In this document: positions 43,285 to 52,354 of the stretch, piece by piece
How the letters are laid out: each line of letters starts with the position of its first letter
How positions within the stretch are numbered: the stretch's first letter is position 1
Source of the DNA: Mangrovimicrobium sp048323675
GTDB taxonomy: Bacteria; Pseudomonadota; Gammaproteobacteria; Pseudomonadales; Halieaceae
NCBI RefSeq assembly: GCF_048323675.1
Contig: NZ_JBLWFK010000003.1
Location: 186,001 to 250,000 of the forward strand
Direction of reading: 5' to 3'
Length of the DNA stretch: 64,000 bases
Notes under the pieces: generated by a model
The model's input: only the letters and a program-made list of their open reading frames with translations
The model's database searches: none
What the model was told of the DNA's origin: nothing
Program-made: the position numbers and the translations under genes

Positions 43285-44322
43285 TTACCGGGCCGTCGCC
43301 GCAAGCAGCTGGTCAGCCAGCAGGGCCGAATACGCGCCCTGTCCCCGGCCGAGGTGCTCGTCGAGCATGGCCCGCTTCAGGAACAGGTGGCAATCGTGCT
43401 CGGAGGTCATGCCGATGCCGCCGTGCAACTGCAGGGACTCGTCCGCGACCATGGTGTAGGTGCCCGCGGACAGTTCCTTCGCGGCACTGGCCAGCGCAAC
43501 GGCGTCGCCGCCAGCGGCGAGCAAATCGAGGTTCGCCATCAGCAGTGCCTCAGCGGCCTCCACGTACACCTTGAGATCCGCGCAGCGGTGCTTCAACGCC
43601 TGGAACAGGGCCAGCGGGCGACCGTACTGGCGCCGGGTCTTGAGGTATTCCACGGTCATTTCCAGCAGCGCCGCGGCGCCGCCCACCGCGTCCGCCGCGA
43701 GGGCGAAATCCCGGTGCACCGCGAGTTTTTCCAGCAGGGCGCGGGCCGCGCCGCCGCGGGCCAGCACCAGTTGTTCGTCGATGGCGACGCCGTCCAGAGC
43801 CACGTCGAACAGGCGCCGTGTCTTGTCCCAGGTGGCCTGTTCAGTCAGTTGCACCGCATCCCTGGCCACCAGCGCCAGCAATTCGCCGTCGTCAGTCGCC
43901 ACCAGGATGAAGTCGGCGCGGTCCGCCGAGGGCACGGCCTGCAGCGTCCCGCTGAGCTTGTCGCCGTCGACCCGGGTGACCGCAACGGCGGGTTCCGCCA
44001 GCGCCACGGCGATGAATTCCTCGCCAGTGATCACTCGCTCCAGATGGGTTTCCTTCAGTGCGGAATCGCTCCCGCTCAGGGCTTCGATACCCAGCAGGGC
44101 CGAGAGGCAAGGCACTGTGGCGAGACTTCGGCCCATCTCCAGGTGCAGGGCACAGGCCGCATCCAGGCCCATGCCGAGACCGCCCTGCTCTTCGGGAACG
44201 GTGACCATCAGCCAGCCCAGTTCCGCCACCAGCGGCCAGGTCTCCTGTTCCGCCGCCGCGAGGCCGGCGCCTTCCATCACCTGGCGCGCGGAGTCGCGCA
44301 GTTCATTGACTTCTGCATTCAT
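43285..44322 (-). CDS. Acyl-CoA dehydrogenase, small subunit of third pair
   Basis: A 345-residue acyl-CoA dehydrogenase homologue, shortened in the middle domain. LKTRRQYGRPLALFQALKHRCADLKVYVE and QLHGGIGMTSEHDCHLFLKRA are the conserved C-terminal signatures. It starts 5 bases after the full-length partner's stop, so a heteromer is likely, the third such pair in the window. The ribosome binding site (GGTTAAG) is weak, as expected for translational coupling. Confidence 0.9.
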   Translation of the reverse strand: MNAEVNELRDSARQVMEGAGLAAAEQETWPLVAELGWLMVTVPEEQGGLGMGLDAACALHLEMGRSLATVPCLSALLGIEALSGSDSALKETHLERVITGEEFIAVALAEPAVAVTRVDGDKLSGTLQAVPSADRADFILVATDDGELLALVARDAVQLTEQATWDKTRRLFDVALDGVAIDEQLVLARGGAARALLEKLAVHRDFALAADAVGGAAALLEMTVEYLKTRRQYGRPLALFQALKHRCADLKVYVEAAEALLMANLDLLAAGGDAVALASAAKELSAGTYTMVADESLQLHGGIGMTSEHDCHLFLKRAMLDEHLGRGQGAYSALLADQLLAATAR

Positions 44323-44327
44323 CGCGC

Positions 44328-45524
44328 TTAACCCTCCAGCTTCCAGGTTTTCGGTTCACGGGGCATCTCCAGCATGCGCTCGGAGAGAATGTTGCGCTGG
44401 ACCTCGTCACTGCCGCCGGCGATGGACCAGTTGTAGGAGTTCATGAAGTCCACCATCCAGTTGCCGGTCTCCTGGGTCGCGCCGCGCATGAAGCCGCGCT
44501 CGTACTGCCCTTGCAGGCCGGCAACCCGCTTGCCCAGGCGCACGAACTCACGCAGGGTGCGGGAGTAGTAAAGCTTGACGATGGAGGCGTCCCCCACCTG
44601 TTCGTTGTGGGTGATACGCTTTTGCAGGTAGCGGTCCGCCACCGCGCAGCAGGCGTCGACGCGGGCCATCACATGGCCGAGGTCACGGCGGATACCGCTG
44701 TCGTTCTCCAGCCCCGCCTCGCGGATGGCACTGGCGATGAGCGGCAGGCCGTAGCGCATGCGCTGGCTCAACTCCACCAGGGTCAGGCCGCGCTCGGAGG
44801 CGAGTGTTGTCTGCGCCACCGCCCAGCCGTTGCCCTCTTCCCCGACGAGGTCTTCCACAGGCACTTCCACGTCGTCGAAGAAAATCTCCGCGAACTCGTC
44901 GTCGCCGGTGATCTGGTCGATCGGGCGCACGGTGACGCCGGGGGATTTCATGTCCAGCAGCAGGTAGGTCAGGCCCGCCTGGGGCGGCCCGGAGCGGTCG
45001 GTGCGTGCCAGCAGCAGGCACTTGTCCGCGTACTGGGCCATGGTCGACCAGGTTTTCTGGCCGTTGATGACGTACTTGTCACCCACCCGCTCGGCGCGGG
45101 TGCGCAGGGAGGCGAGGTCGGAACCGGCGTTCGGTTCGGAAAAGCCCTGACACCAGATTTCACCTTTCAGGATGCCGGGCAGGTACTTGTCCTGCTGTTC
45201 CTTGCTGGCGCATTCGAATAGCGTGCAGGCGGCGTGGTAGAGGGAGACGAAATACATGATCAGCCGCGGCGCGTCGGCGCGGGCCACTTCCTCGAAGATC
45301 ACCTTCTGCTCGGCCAGTGAACGGCCGCCACCGGGCCAGCCTTCCGGCCAGTGGGGCGTGGCATAACCCGCCGCGACCAGTTTGCCGAACCAGTCTCGCT
45401 GCAGGGCGACAAAGGCTTCCTGCTCGACACTGGTCATCGCCTCGCGCCAACCGGCGGGGACGTTCTCCGCCAGCCAGTTGCGCACTTCCCCGCGCAGGGA
45501 TTCCGTGTTGTCTTGTTCGCTCAT
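44328..45524 (-). CDS. Acyl-CoA dehydrogenase, large subunit of third pair
   Basis: Full-length acyl-CoA dehydrogenase of 398 residues with WCQGFSEPNAGSDLASLRTRAE, YVINGQKTWST and IAGGSDEVQRNILSERMLEMPR. ATG at 45524 (MSEQDNTESLRG) with AAAGGG upstream. It is behind the Rieske ferredoxin gene by 77 bases and followed at once by its small partner and the AcuI-like reductase. Substrate not determinable. Confidence 0.93.
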   Translation of the reverse strand: MSEQDNTESLRGEVRNWLAENVPAGWREAMTSVEQEAFVALQRDWFGKLVAAGYATPHWPEGWPGGGRSLAEQKVIFEEVARADAPRLIMYFVSLYHAACTLFECASKEQQDKYLPGILKGEIWCQGFSEPNAGSDLASLRTRAERVGDKYVINGQKTWSTMAQYADKCLLLARTDRSGPPQAGLTYLLLDMKSPGVTVRPIDQITGDDEFAEIFFDDVEVPVEDLVGEEGNGWAVAQTTLASERGLTLVELSQRMRYGLPLIASAIREAGLENDSGIRRDLGHVMARVDACCAVADRYLQKRITHNEQVGDASIVKLYYSRTLREFVRLGKRVAGLQGQYERGFMRGATQETGNWMVDFMNSYNWSIAGGSDEVQRNILSERMLEMPREPKTWKLEG

Positions 45525-45601
45525 TGGCAACCCTTTTCTCGTTCGCTGGCCCCGACAAAGGGGCCGGCAGCGCTACGCCGATGGCTAACGGCGGGACGCG
45601 T

Positions 45602-45913
45602 TCAGATCTTGACTTCGACCCAGTCACCCATGATCCGCACCTCGTAGGTGGGGATGGGCTGGGTCGCGGGAAGGTCCAGGGCCTCGCCGGTTTTCAGGTC
45701 GAACCGCGCGCCGTGGACCGGGCAGGTGACTTTGCAATTGCGGATCCTGCCGTTGAACAGCGGCTTGTCCTGGTGGGAGCAGATTGCCGAGACGGCGAAC
45801 AGCCCTTCCTTGGTATTGCAGACCATCACCCAGGTACCATCGATCTTGGCGGCTTTCTTGCCACCGACGGGCACGTCGGATACGGGGCAAAACTGGATAA
45901 ATTCAGTCGACAA
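45602..45913 (-). CDS. Rieske [2Fe-2S] ferredoxin
   Basis: A 103-residue Rieske-type electron carrier with Cys45-x-His47 and Cys64-x2-His67 (CSHQDK...CPVHGARF). Such ferredoxins feed electrons to ring-hydroxylating oxygenases; the oxygenase alpha subunit gene lies 556 bases upstream on the same strand. TTG start with AAGG about 10 bases upstream. No reductase gene is adjacent. Confidence 0.93.
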   Translation of the reverse strand: MSTEFIQFCPVSDVPVGGKKAAKIDGTWVMVCNTKEGLFAVSAICSHQDKPLFNGRIRNCKVTCPVHGARFDLKTGEALDLPATQPIPTYEVRIMGDWVEVKI

Positions 45914-46071
45914 AATTCGATACCTTTTTTCTGAATCGGGGCTTTTCCAAGCCCGGTGGGTTTTTCAGAGCGCGTATTCAACCACTATCGGCAACAGTTA
46001 TAAAGCCTGACATTTGCTGGGCAACGATAGATTCACAGGGTGTACCGCCACTATTCGGACGAGCGTGTCAG

Positions 46072-46173
46072 ACCGGCATTCGCCCCGGGAAACCGTGCGG
46101 CGACAGGACGTCGCCGCCCGAGCCTGCACATGGATGTGCGCTTTTTGGCGTGTTTCCCGGGGCGAATGCCGGT
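46072..46173 (-). repeat. Structured palindromic repeat, copy B1
   Basis: A 102-base element; arms 46072-46093 and 46152-46173 form a perfect 22-bp inverted repeat. Read on the minus strand the 58-base interior begins ACGCCAAAAAGCG, then hairpin 1 CACATCCATGTG, CAGGCTCGG, then hairpin 2 (GGCGAC-GTCCT-GTCGCC). The core matches copies A and B2; the arm sequence does not. Confidence 0.85.
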
Positions 46174-46244
46174 TTGGCGCGCGCTACGCGACCAGGCATC
46201 GCGCACTGCCCCCGCGCCTCGCGGGAGCATTATCCAGAATTATC

Positions 46245-46359
46245 GCGAACAGCCGGACATCCCCGGTGGGACACGCCAAAAAGCACACATCCATGTGCAG
46301 GCTCGGTGGGCGACATCCATGTCGCCCAACGGTCCCACCGGGGATGTCCGGCTGTTCGC
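46245..46359 (+). repeat. Structured palindromic repeat, copy B2
   Basis: A 115-base element; arms 46245-46272 and 46332-46359 form a perfect 28-bp inverted repeat, the longest of the three. The 59-base interior begins ACGCCAAAAAGCA, then hairpin 1 CACATCCATGTG, CAGGCTCGG, then hairpin 2 (GGGCGACAT-CC-ATGTCGCCC). Opposite orientation to B1, 71 bases away. Confidence 0.85.
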
Positions 46360-46469
46360 TCGCGAGATTCCTGCTACGGCAATATATCCGGACAAAAAGA
46401 ACTGCAGTGCGAATGCGGGTGTTGCTTCAGGCAGAACCCCTGGGGAGTTCTACCTGAGAGGTCCAGACC

Positions 46470-47876
46470 TCAGTCCGCCATGTACTTGTCGATGGTCTGC
46501 TCGAAGTGGCGCACGCGGATCTCCTGGTAGTTGCCCAGGGTCAGGCCGTCCTTCGCGGTGGCCTCGAGACCCTGTTGCTGTGCCAGCAGGTTCTCGGTGT
46601 CCTGGTCCAGGATGTTACCGAAGCCCGGGTCCATGCCCTCGGCCTCAGTGAAGGACTGGTGGTCCTCCAGCCAGACGCACTCCGCCGGTTCCGGGCGCTC
46701 GCCGTCTTTGGGCACCGGGCGCATGAAGAACACCTCGTAGAAGCTCTTGCGGTGGTCCTCCGGATCCGGGCGGAAGCGGTAGACCATCGGCAGGGAGATG
46801 CCCGGGAACATGAAGGTGTTCGGGAAGATGGTGTAGGAGAAGCAGTCCAGCAGTTCGGAGTCGGAGACGCCGCTGAGGTCAGCTTTGGTGCCCTTCTCGA
46901 ACATATCCCGCAGCATGTCCGCCATGCGCTGGCGGGCAGTTTCACCTTCCGCCAGTTTGCGGTCGGCGCCGGCGAGTACCGAGCTGTCGCCCACGGTGAA
47001 CTGGTCTAGGATGTCCTGCTCGGTGTACTGGCCGCGCAGGTGAGGGCTGATCACGCCCAGCGGCGAGATAAAGCGGTCGACGTGGTCGCCGTAGAAATCG
47101 TACTGGGAGTTGGCGTCCGCGTTGGATACCGCCACCTGCGGGTGGGTCTCGATCACATGGTAGGCCTCCATGAAGGCCTCCATGTTGAGCTTCCAGTTGG
47201 CCGGGATGCGCTTGGCCACGTGGCAGTGGATGTAGCGGTTTTCCAGGCCCCAGGAATTGATGTGGGACATGAATTCCGGGCCGAAGTACTCTTCCAGCGG
47301 CAGCGCGTCGTGGTCCATGTTGATGAACACGAAGCCTGCCAGCAGCTCGACCCTGGCTTCCGGCAGGTTGAATTTCTCGGCCTCCACGTGGGGGAAGTCC
47401 CAGTGACAGGTAGCCTTCTGCAGGCTGCCGTCGAGGTTCCAGGTCCAGCCGTGGAAGGGGCAGGTGAACTCGCTGGCGCAGCCCTCGGTGCCGGAGGGGC
47501 GCAGCTTGGTGCCGCGGTGCAGGCAGGAGTTGTAGTAAGCCTTGACCTCGTTCTCGGCGACACGGGTCACGATAAACGAGCGACGGCCGAGGTCGTAGAC
47601 GTAGTAGTCGCCCACCTCGGGGATGTGCTCTTCCCGGCAGGCGAATTGCCACGTGCGGGTCCAGAGCTTCTCATATTCTTTTTTGGCATATTCCGGATCA
47701 ATATAACGACCTTTCGGAATATCTTCATCACCCAGGAAACGGTAGGACTCCGAGCGCACCCAGTCGGGCGCGGTCACCCGGTCCTTGGCGATAATGTCCT
47801 GAGTGCTGGGCTCATTGGGGCAGCGGGCTTCACCCGGTGCAAGTTGTTGTGCGTTATCGAGCACTTGTTCGCTCAT
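46470..47876 (-). CDS. Rieske non-haem iron oxygenase, alpha subunit
   Basis: A 468-residue aromatic-ring-hydroxylating-type oxygenase. The Rieske cluster ligands are Cys118, His120, Cys139 and His142 (CLHRG...CPFHGWTW). The mononuclear iron site shows Glu237-x2-His240-x4-His245 in NMEAFMEAYHVIETHP; the third carboxylate is not obvious. No beta subunit is nearby, so it is probably an alpha3-type enzyme such as those acting on steroids, choline-like compounds or terpenoids. GGAGGTGA lies before the ATG. The Rieske ferredoxin downstream is the likely donor. Confidence 0.93.
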   Translation of the reverse strand: MSEQVLDNAQQLAPGEARCPNEPSTQDIIAKDRVTAPDWVRSESYRFLGDEDIPKGRYIDPEYAKKEYEKLWTRTWQFACREEHIPEVGDYYVYDLGRRSFIVTRVAENEVKAYYNSCLHRGTKLRPSGTEGCASEFTCPFHGWTWNLDGSLQKATCHWDFPHVEAEKFNLPEARVELLAGFVFINMDHDALPLEEYFGPEFMSHINSWGLENRYIHCHVAKRIPANWKLNMEAFMEAYHVIETHPQVAVSNADANSQYDFYGDHVDRFISPLGVISPHLRGQYTEQDILDQFTVGDSSVLAGADRKLAEGETARQRMADMLRDMFEKGTKADLSGVSDSELLDCFSYTIFPNTFMFPGISLPMVYRFRPDPEDHRKSFYEVFFMRPVPKDGERPEPAECVWLEDHQSFTEAEGMDPGFGNILDQDTENLLAQQQGLEATAKDGLTLGNYQEIRVRHFEQTIDKYMAD

Positions 47877-47987
47877 ACGTCACCTCCAGGCCTTTACGTG
47901 GCGCGTCTCATGGACGCCTTATTTGACAGTGGCGCCATTATGCCACCGGCACAATCACCCCCAAAATGACTGAGAGTGCATATCCAT

Positions 47988-48003
47988 TTGTCTGATATGA
48001 CAA
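47988..48003. promoter_or_regulatory. Inverted repeat between divergent Rieske oxygenase and VOC genes
   Basis: TTGTC-TGATAT-GACAA lies in the 203-base divergent gap. It is positioned as an operator could be, but the arms are only 5 bp. Confidence 0.3.
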
Positions 48004-48079
48004 CAGCCGGACGGCACAGTTGTCCTTCAGATCGAATTTCCCTACTGTTGGCTCTGGTGAAATTCCGGAGGAACATCCA

Positions 48080-48553
48080 ATGATAAGAGGTGTACACCAC
48101 TTCGCAGTTCACGTGCATGACATGGACAAGATGCGTGCCTTCTATAAGGAAGCGTTTGGTTTCGAGCTGGTCGGCGAGGAATTCAGCTGGGAGAACGACG
48201 AGTTCATCGACAGGATCGTCGACGTCCCCAACTCCGCCGCCCGCGGTTGCATGTTGCGTGCAGGCACCTGCTATATCGAGATGTTCCAGTACAGCGCCCC
48301 GGCGCCCGCGGTGACCGGAGCCCTGAACCCGCAGGACAAGGGTTATACCCACTTCTGCGTGGACGTGGTCGGTATCCAGGAGGAATTCGAGCGCCTGAAG
48401 GGCCTCGGTATGACCTTCAGCCAGCCGGCGCCGATCGAGATGGGCCACGTGACGTCCATCTATGGCCGCGACCCGGAAGGCAATATCATCGAGCTGCAGG
48501 AAACCATCAACTGCGATTTCCCGCTCGAGAACCTCAAGCCGGTCACCGGCTGA
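48080..48553 (+). CDS. VOC (glyoxalase/bleomycin resistance) family protein
   Basis: A 157-residue vicinal-oxygen-chelate protein: IRGVHHFAVHVHDMDKMRAFYKEAFGF, then GYTHFCVDVVGIQEEFERLKGLGM and RDPEGNIIELQE. His residues in the first repeat (HHFAVHV), in THFCVD and Glu in IELQE are the usual metal ligands. Members include dioxygenases, epimerases and glyoxalases; function here unknown. GGAGGAAC lies 5 bases before the ATG at 48080. Divergent from the Rieske oxygenase. Confidence 0.9.
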   Translation: MIRGVHHFAVHVHDMDKMRAFYKEAFGFELVGEEFSWENDEFIDRIVDVPNSAARGCMLRAGTCYIEMFQYSAPAPAVTGALNPQDKGYTHFCVDVVGIQEEFERLKGLGMTFSQPAPIEMGHVTSIYGRDPEGNIIELQETINCDFPLENLKPVTG

Positions 48554-48711
48554 AGGGTACAGGAATCCCGGGCGGCGGTTGCAAACCCGCCGCCAGTCCA
48601 CGGATGAAGACACACACAGAGCCAGACACCCGCGACACCTGCTCGCGGGATTTGCGCTGAACACAGCGCCCCGACAACCCGCCGTCCGCCGGCGCCCAAT
48701 GTAATTCGCTG

Positions 48712-51700
48712 ATGACCAAATCCGTAGTAACACTCGACGACAAGTACCTGCAGGCCGGTGGCCAGGTCTTCATGTCCTCCAACCAGGCCCTGGTGCGCCT
48801 GCCGCTGGACCAGGCCCGCCGCGACCGCGCCGCGGGACTGAAGACCGGCGGGTTCATCTCCGGCTACCGGGGTTCGCCACTGGGCGTTTACGATTCCGCC
48901 CTGTGGGGTGCGCAGAAACTGCTCGACGAGTACAACATCGTGTTCCGCGCGGGCCTCAACGAGGAACTGGCGGTCAGCTCGATCCGCGGCACCCAGGAGC
49001 TGAAGTGGTTCGGCAACTCCGACTACGACGGCATCTTCGGCCTGTGGTATGGCAAGGGCATCGGCGTCGACCGGGCCTGTGAGTCGATCAAGCTGGGCAA
49101 CTTCGAGGGCAGCTCCGCCAACGGCGGCTTCCTGGTGGTGGCCGGCGACGACCACGGCGGCAAGTCCTCGGACAGCGCCCACCAGTCGGAGCACACCCTG
49201 ATGGCGGCGATGGTGCCGGTGCTCTACCCCGCCAACATCGCCGAGATCATCGAGTACGGCCTGTTCGGCTGGGCCATGTCGCGCTACAGCGGCTGCTACG
49301 TGGGCCTGAAGACGATTACCGACACCCTGGACCTGACTGCCTGTATCGAGTTGCCGGATCCCTACCGGGACTATGTCACCCCCACGGATGCCATCATCCC
49401 GCCCGAGGGCCTCAACGCCCGGCAGAACCTGCCGCCGCTGGTGGAAGAGGAATGGCTGGTCAATTACCGCCTGCCCGCCGCCACCGCCTTTGCCCGCGCC
49501 AATGGCATCGACCGCACTGTGATCGGCGGCGACCAGCGCGGCCTGGGCATCGTCAGCGCCGGCAAGGCCTACCTCGACGTGCGCCAGGCCCTGGACGACC
49601 TCGGCCTCGACGAGGCCGCCTGCGCGCGCCTCGGCATCCGCCTGTACAAGCCGGGACTGGTCTGGCCGATGGACGCCGAGGGTCTCAATGCCTTCGCCCG
49701 CGGCCACAAGGCTATCCTGGTGGTGGAGGAAAAACGCCCGGTTATGGAGGACCAGGTCGCCCGGCACCTCTACGCCCTGGCAAGCAGCGAGCGCCCCGGC
49801 CTCGCCGGCAAGCTGGACCTCGAGGGCAAGCCGCTGCTGCCCTCGGTGGGTGAACTCACCGTGGGCAAGGCCCGCGAGGCGATTGTCCGCCTGCTGGCGC
49901 AACTGGGTATGCAGGACGACGGCGTGGCCAGCGCCTTCGCGCGTTTCCAGCAACTCGAAGGCAAAGCCGCGGACTACGGCAGCGGCGTCATGCGCCCGGC
50001 CTATTTCTGTTCCGGCTGCCCGCACAACACCAGTACCAAACTGCCTGAGGGCTCCCGCGCCATGGGCGGCATCGGCTGCCACGGCCTCGCCGCGGTGGTC
50101 ATGGACCGCGATACCATGCAGTTCATGCCCATGGGCCACGAGGGTTCGCCGTGGACCTCGGTAAGCCAGTTCGTCGACACCCCGCACATGTTCCAGAACA
50201 TGGGCGACGGCACTTACTCCCATTCCGGGGTGCTGGCGATTCGCGCGGCGGTCGCGGCAAAGGCCAACATCACCTACAAGGTCCTCTACAACGACGCCGT
50301 GGCAATGACCGGCGGCCAGCCGGTGGAGCAGTCCATCTCCCCGGTGGACATGGTCAACCAGTTGCTGTCCGAGGGCGTGCGCCCGGTCTACCTGGTGTCG
50401 GACAACCCCGAGCAGTACCGCGGCATCTCCCTGCCCGCCAATTCCGCGGTCTACCACCGGGATGAACTGGACCACCTGCAGAAAGAACTGCGCAAAATGA
50501 AGGGCGTCACCGGCATCGTCTACGAGCAGACCTGCGCCACCGAGAAACGCCGGCGGCGCAAGCGCGGCCTGATGGACGACCCGGACAAGCGCCTGTTCAT
50601 CAACCCGGAGGTCTGCGAGGGCTGTGGCGACTGCTCGGTGCAGTCCAACTGCATCAGCATCACGCCGCTGGAAACCGAACTGGGGCGCAAGCGCAGGATC
50701 GACCAGAGCACCTGCAACAAGGACTACAGCTGCGTGAAGGGCTTCTGCCCCTCCTTCGTCAACGTCACCGGGGCGAAGATCGCCGTGCACACCCGCGGCG
50801 AGGAGAGCGAGCTGGAGCGGCTGGTCGCGGCACTGCCGGAACCGGCGCTCCTGCCCCTGGAGCAGTCCGGCTACAACATCCTGGTCGGCGGTATCGGCGG
50901 CACCGGCGTGCTGACTATCGGCGCCCTGCTGGGCATGGCCGCCAACCTCGACGGCAAGGGCGCCACCATCCTCGACATGACCGGCATGGCGCAAAAGGGT
51001 GGCGCGGTGACCAGCCACATACGCATCGGCCCCGACCCCAAAGGGATTTACACCTCGCGCCTGTCCGAGGGCATGTGCGACCTGATGCTGGCCTGCGACC
51101 TGATCGTCGGCGCCAGCGCCCCGGTGCTGAAAACCGTCAAGCCTGGCAGCACCGCCGCCATCCTCAATACCGATGTCGCCCCCACCGGGGATTTCCAGAG
51201 CAACAAGCACCTCGACCTCGGCGAGGCGCGGCTGCGCTCGGCCATCCTCAAGGCTCTCGACGGCGGCCCCAGCTTCGACCTGCACGCCAGCAAGCTGGCC
51301 ACCGACCTCACCGGCGACAGCATCGGCACCAACATGCTGATGCTCGGCTACGCCGCCCAGAAGGGCCTGCTGCCGATCAGTATCGCTTCCATCAAGGAGG
51401 CCATCCGCCTCAACGGTACCTTCGTCAAGGGCAACCTGCGCACCTTCGACCTCGGCCGGCTGGCCGCCCACGACCCGGCGGCGCTGGTGCAGCAACTGGA
51501 CGACACCCCGGAATTGCCGAGCCTCGACACCGTGGACGAGGTCCTGGCCAGTCGCACAGCACTGCTGGTCAAGTACCAGGACGCGTCCTACGCGAAGACC
51601 TACAGCGATTTCGTGGCGGCGGTCCGCCAGCGCGTGGCCGCCAAAGGCCTCGACGGCGAGGAATTCGTCCGCCAGGTCGCCCTGAGCCTCGCCCGCCTGA

Positions 51701-52212
51701 TGGCCTACAAGGACGAGTACGAGGTGGCGCGCCTGTACAGCGACCCGAAGTTCATGGAACGGCTGAAAGCCCAGTTCAGCGGCGACTTCCGCATCGAGTT
51801 CAACCTGGCCTCGGCAATGCTGCTCTCCGGTACCGACCCGGCCACCGGGCGGCCGAAGAAACGCACCTTCGGCCCCTGGATGCTCAAGGCCTTCGGCCTG
51901 CTGGCGAAATTCAAGTTCCTGCGCGGCACCGCCTTCGATCCGATCGGCTACCTGCCAGAGCGGCGCATGGAACGCAGGCTGATCACCGAGTACCGCGAAT
52001 TGATCGAGGACATCAGCCAGCGCCTCACCGCGGACAATCTGGCCAAGGGCACCGAAATTGCCGCGGCCGCGTTCGAGATTGCGGGTTACGGGCCGGTGAA
52101 GGACGCCGCGGTGGAAACCTGGAGGGAACGCCTGCCGTTCCTGATGGCGGAATTCGCCAATCCTTTGACCGAAACGCCCACCCCCGAGCTATTGGAAGTC
52201 CGGCAGGTATAA
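48712..52212 (+). CDS. Fused 2-oxoacid (indolepyruvate-type) ferredoxin oxidoreductase
   Basis: A single 1,166-residue chain joining the two-subunit indolepyruvate ferredoxin oxidoreductase. N-terminal KTGGFISGYRGSPLG starts the pyrimidine domain, CSGCPHNTSTKLPEGSRAMGGIGCHGLA and GHEGSPWTSV the TPP-binding half, CEGCGDCSVQSNC near residue 635 ligates an Fe-S cluster, and ILVGGIGGTGVLTIGALLG begins the gamma domain. It oxidatively decarboxylates aryl- or branched 2-oxoacids to acyl-CoA with ferredoxin. Co-directional with the VOC gene and the nitronate monooxygenase-like gene. Possibly amino-acid degradation rather than the hydrophobic-substrate pathway. Confidence 0.93.
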   Translation: MTKSVVTLDDKYLQAGGQVFMSSNQALVRLPLDQARRDRAAGLKTGGFISGYRGSPLGVYDSALWGAQKLLDEYNIVFRAGLNEELAVSSIRGTQELKWFGNSDYDGIFGLWYGKGIGVDRACESIKLGNFEGSSANGGFLVVAGDDHGGKSSDSAHQSEHTLMAAMVPVLYPANIAEIIEYGLFGWAMSRYSGCYVGLKTITDTLDLTACIELPDPYRDYVTPTDAIIPPEGLNARQNLPPLVEEEWLVNYRLPAATAFARANGIDRTVIGGDQRGLGIVSAGKAYLDVRQALDDLGLDEAACARLGIRLYKPGLVWPMDAEGLNAFARGHKAILVVEEKRPVMEDQVARHLYALASSERPGLAGKLDLEGKPLLPSVGELTVGKAREAIVRLLAQLGMQDDGVASAFARFQQLEGKAADYGSGVMRPAYFCSGCPHNTSTKLPEGSRAMGGIGCHGLAAVVMDRDTMQFMPMGHEGSPWTSVSQFVDTPHMFQNMGDGTYSHSGVLAIRAAVAAKANITYKVLYNDAVAMTGGQPVEQSISPVDMVNQLLSEGVRPVYLVSDNPEQYRGISLPANSAVYHRDELDHLQKELRKMKGVTGIVYEQTCATEKRRRRKRGLMDDPDKRLFINPEVCEGCGDCSVQSNCISITPLETELGRKRRIDQSTCNKDYSCVKGFCPSFVNVTGAKIAVHTRGEESELERLVAALPEPALLPLEQSGYNILVGGIGGTGVLTIGALLGMAANLDGKGATILDMTGMAQKGGAVTSHIRIGPDPKGIYTSRLSEGMCDLMLACDLIVGASAPVLKTVKPGSTAAILNTDVAPTGDFQSNKHLDLGEARLRSAILKALDGGPSFDLHASKLATDLTGDSIGTNMLMLGYAAQKGLLPISIASIKEAIRLNGTFVKGNLRTFDLGRLAAHDPAALVQQLDDTPELPSLDTVDEVLASRTALLVKYQDASYAKTYSDFVAAVRQRVAAKGLDGEEFVRQVALSLARLMAYKDEYEVARLYSDPKFMERLKAQFSGDFRIEFNLASAMLLSGTDPATGRPKKRTFGPWMLKAFGLLAKFKFLRGTAFDPIGYLPERRMERRLITEYRELIEDISQRLTADNLAKGTEIAAAAFEIAGYGPVKDAAVETWRERLPFLMAEFANPLTETPTPELLEVRQV

Positions 52213-52354
52213 ATGTAAGATCAGCAGCCCTTTTATTCCCGGCCGTCCGCGGCAACTGCGAGCGCAACGAAGCGCCCACCCCCAAGGCTACCTACCCTGG
52301 GGCGCAGCCCTGCGGCGGCCTTACAATTATTACGCACTGGAGAATAGAACAGAG

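Larger units (their letters stand above)
45914..46469. other. Gap between Rieske oxygenase and ferredoxin genes, filled by repeats B1 and B2
   Basis: A 556-base gene-free stretch between two co-directional minus-strand genes. 46072-46173 and 46245-46359 are structured repeats; between them is a G+C-rich spacer with the hairpin CCCGCG-CCT-CGCGGG (46211-46225). 45914-46070 is leader for the ferredoxin and shows no clear promoter; the open frames across the repeats do not look like proteins. Confidence 0.6.

Noticed and set aside
46072..46359. CRISPR array
   Set aside because: Only two units, in opposite orientation, with long inverted arms and no regular spacers or cas genes.
46014..46651. Overlapping frames of 147 and 203 residues across repeats B1 and B2
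   Set aside because: They translate the inverted repeats and run into the antisense of the Rieske oxygenase; the same motif appears in unrelated frames, so it is repeat DNA rather than protein.
48460..51495. A 1,011-residue open frame on the minus strand
   Set aside because: It is wholly antisense to the fused ferredoxin oxidoreductase, has low-complexity Gly/Ala/Val/Gln-rich sequence and no family motif; high-G+C antisense artefact.
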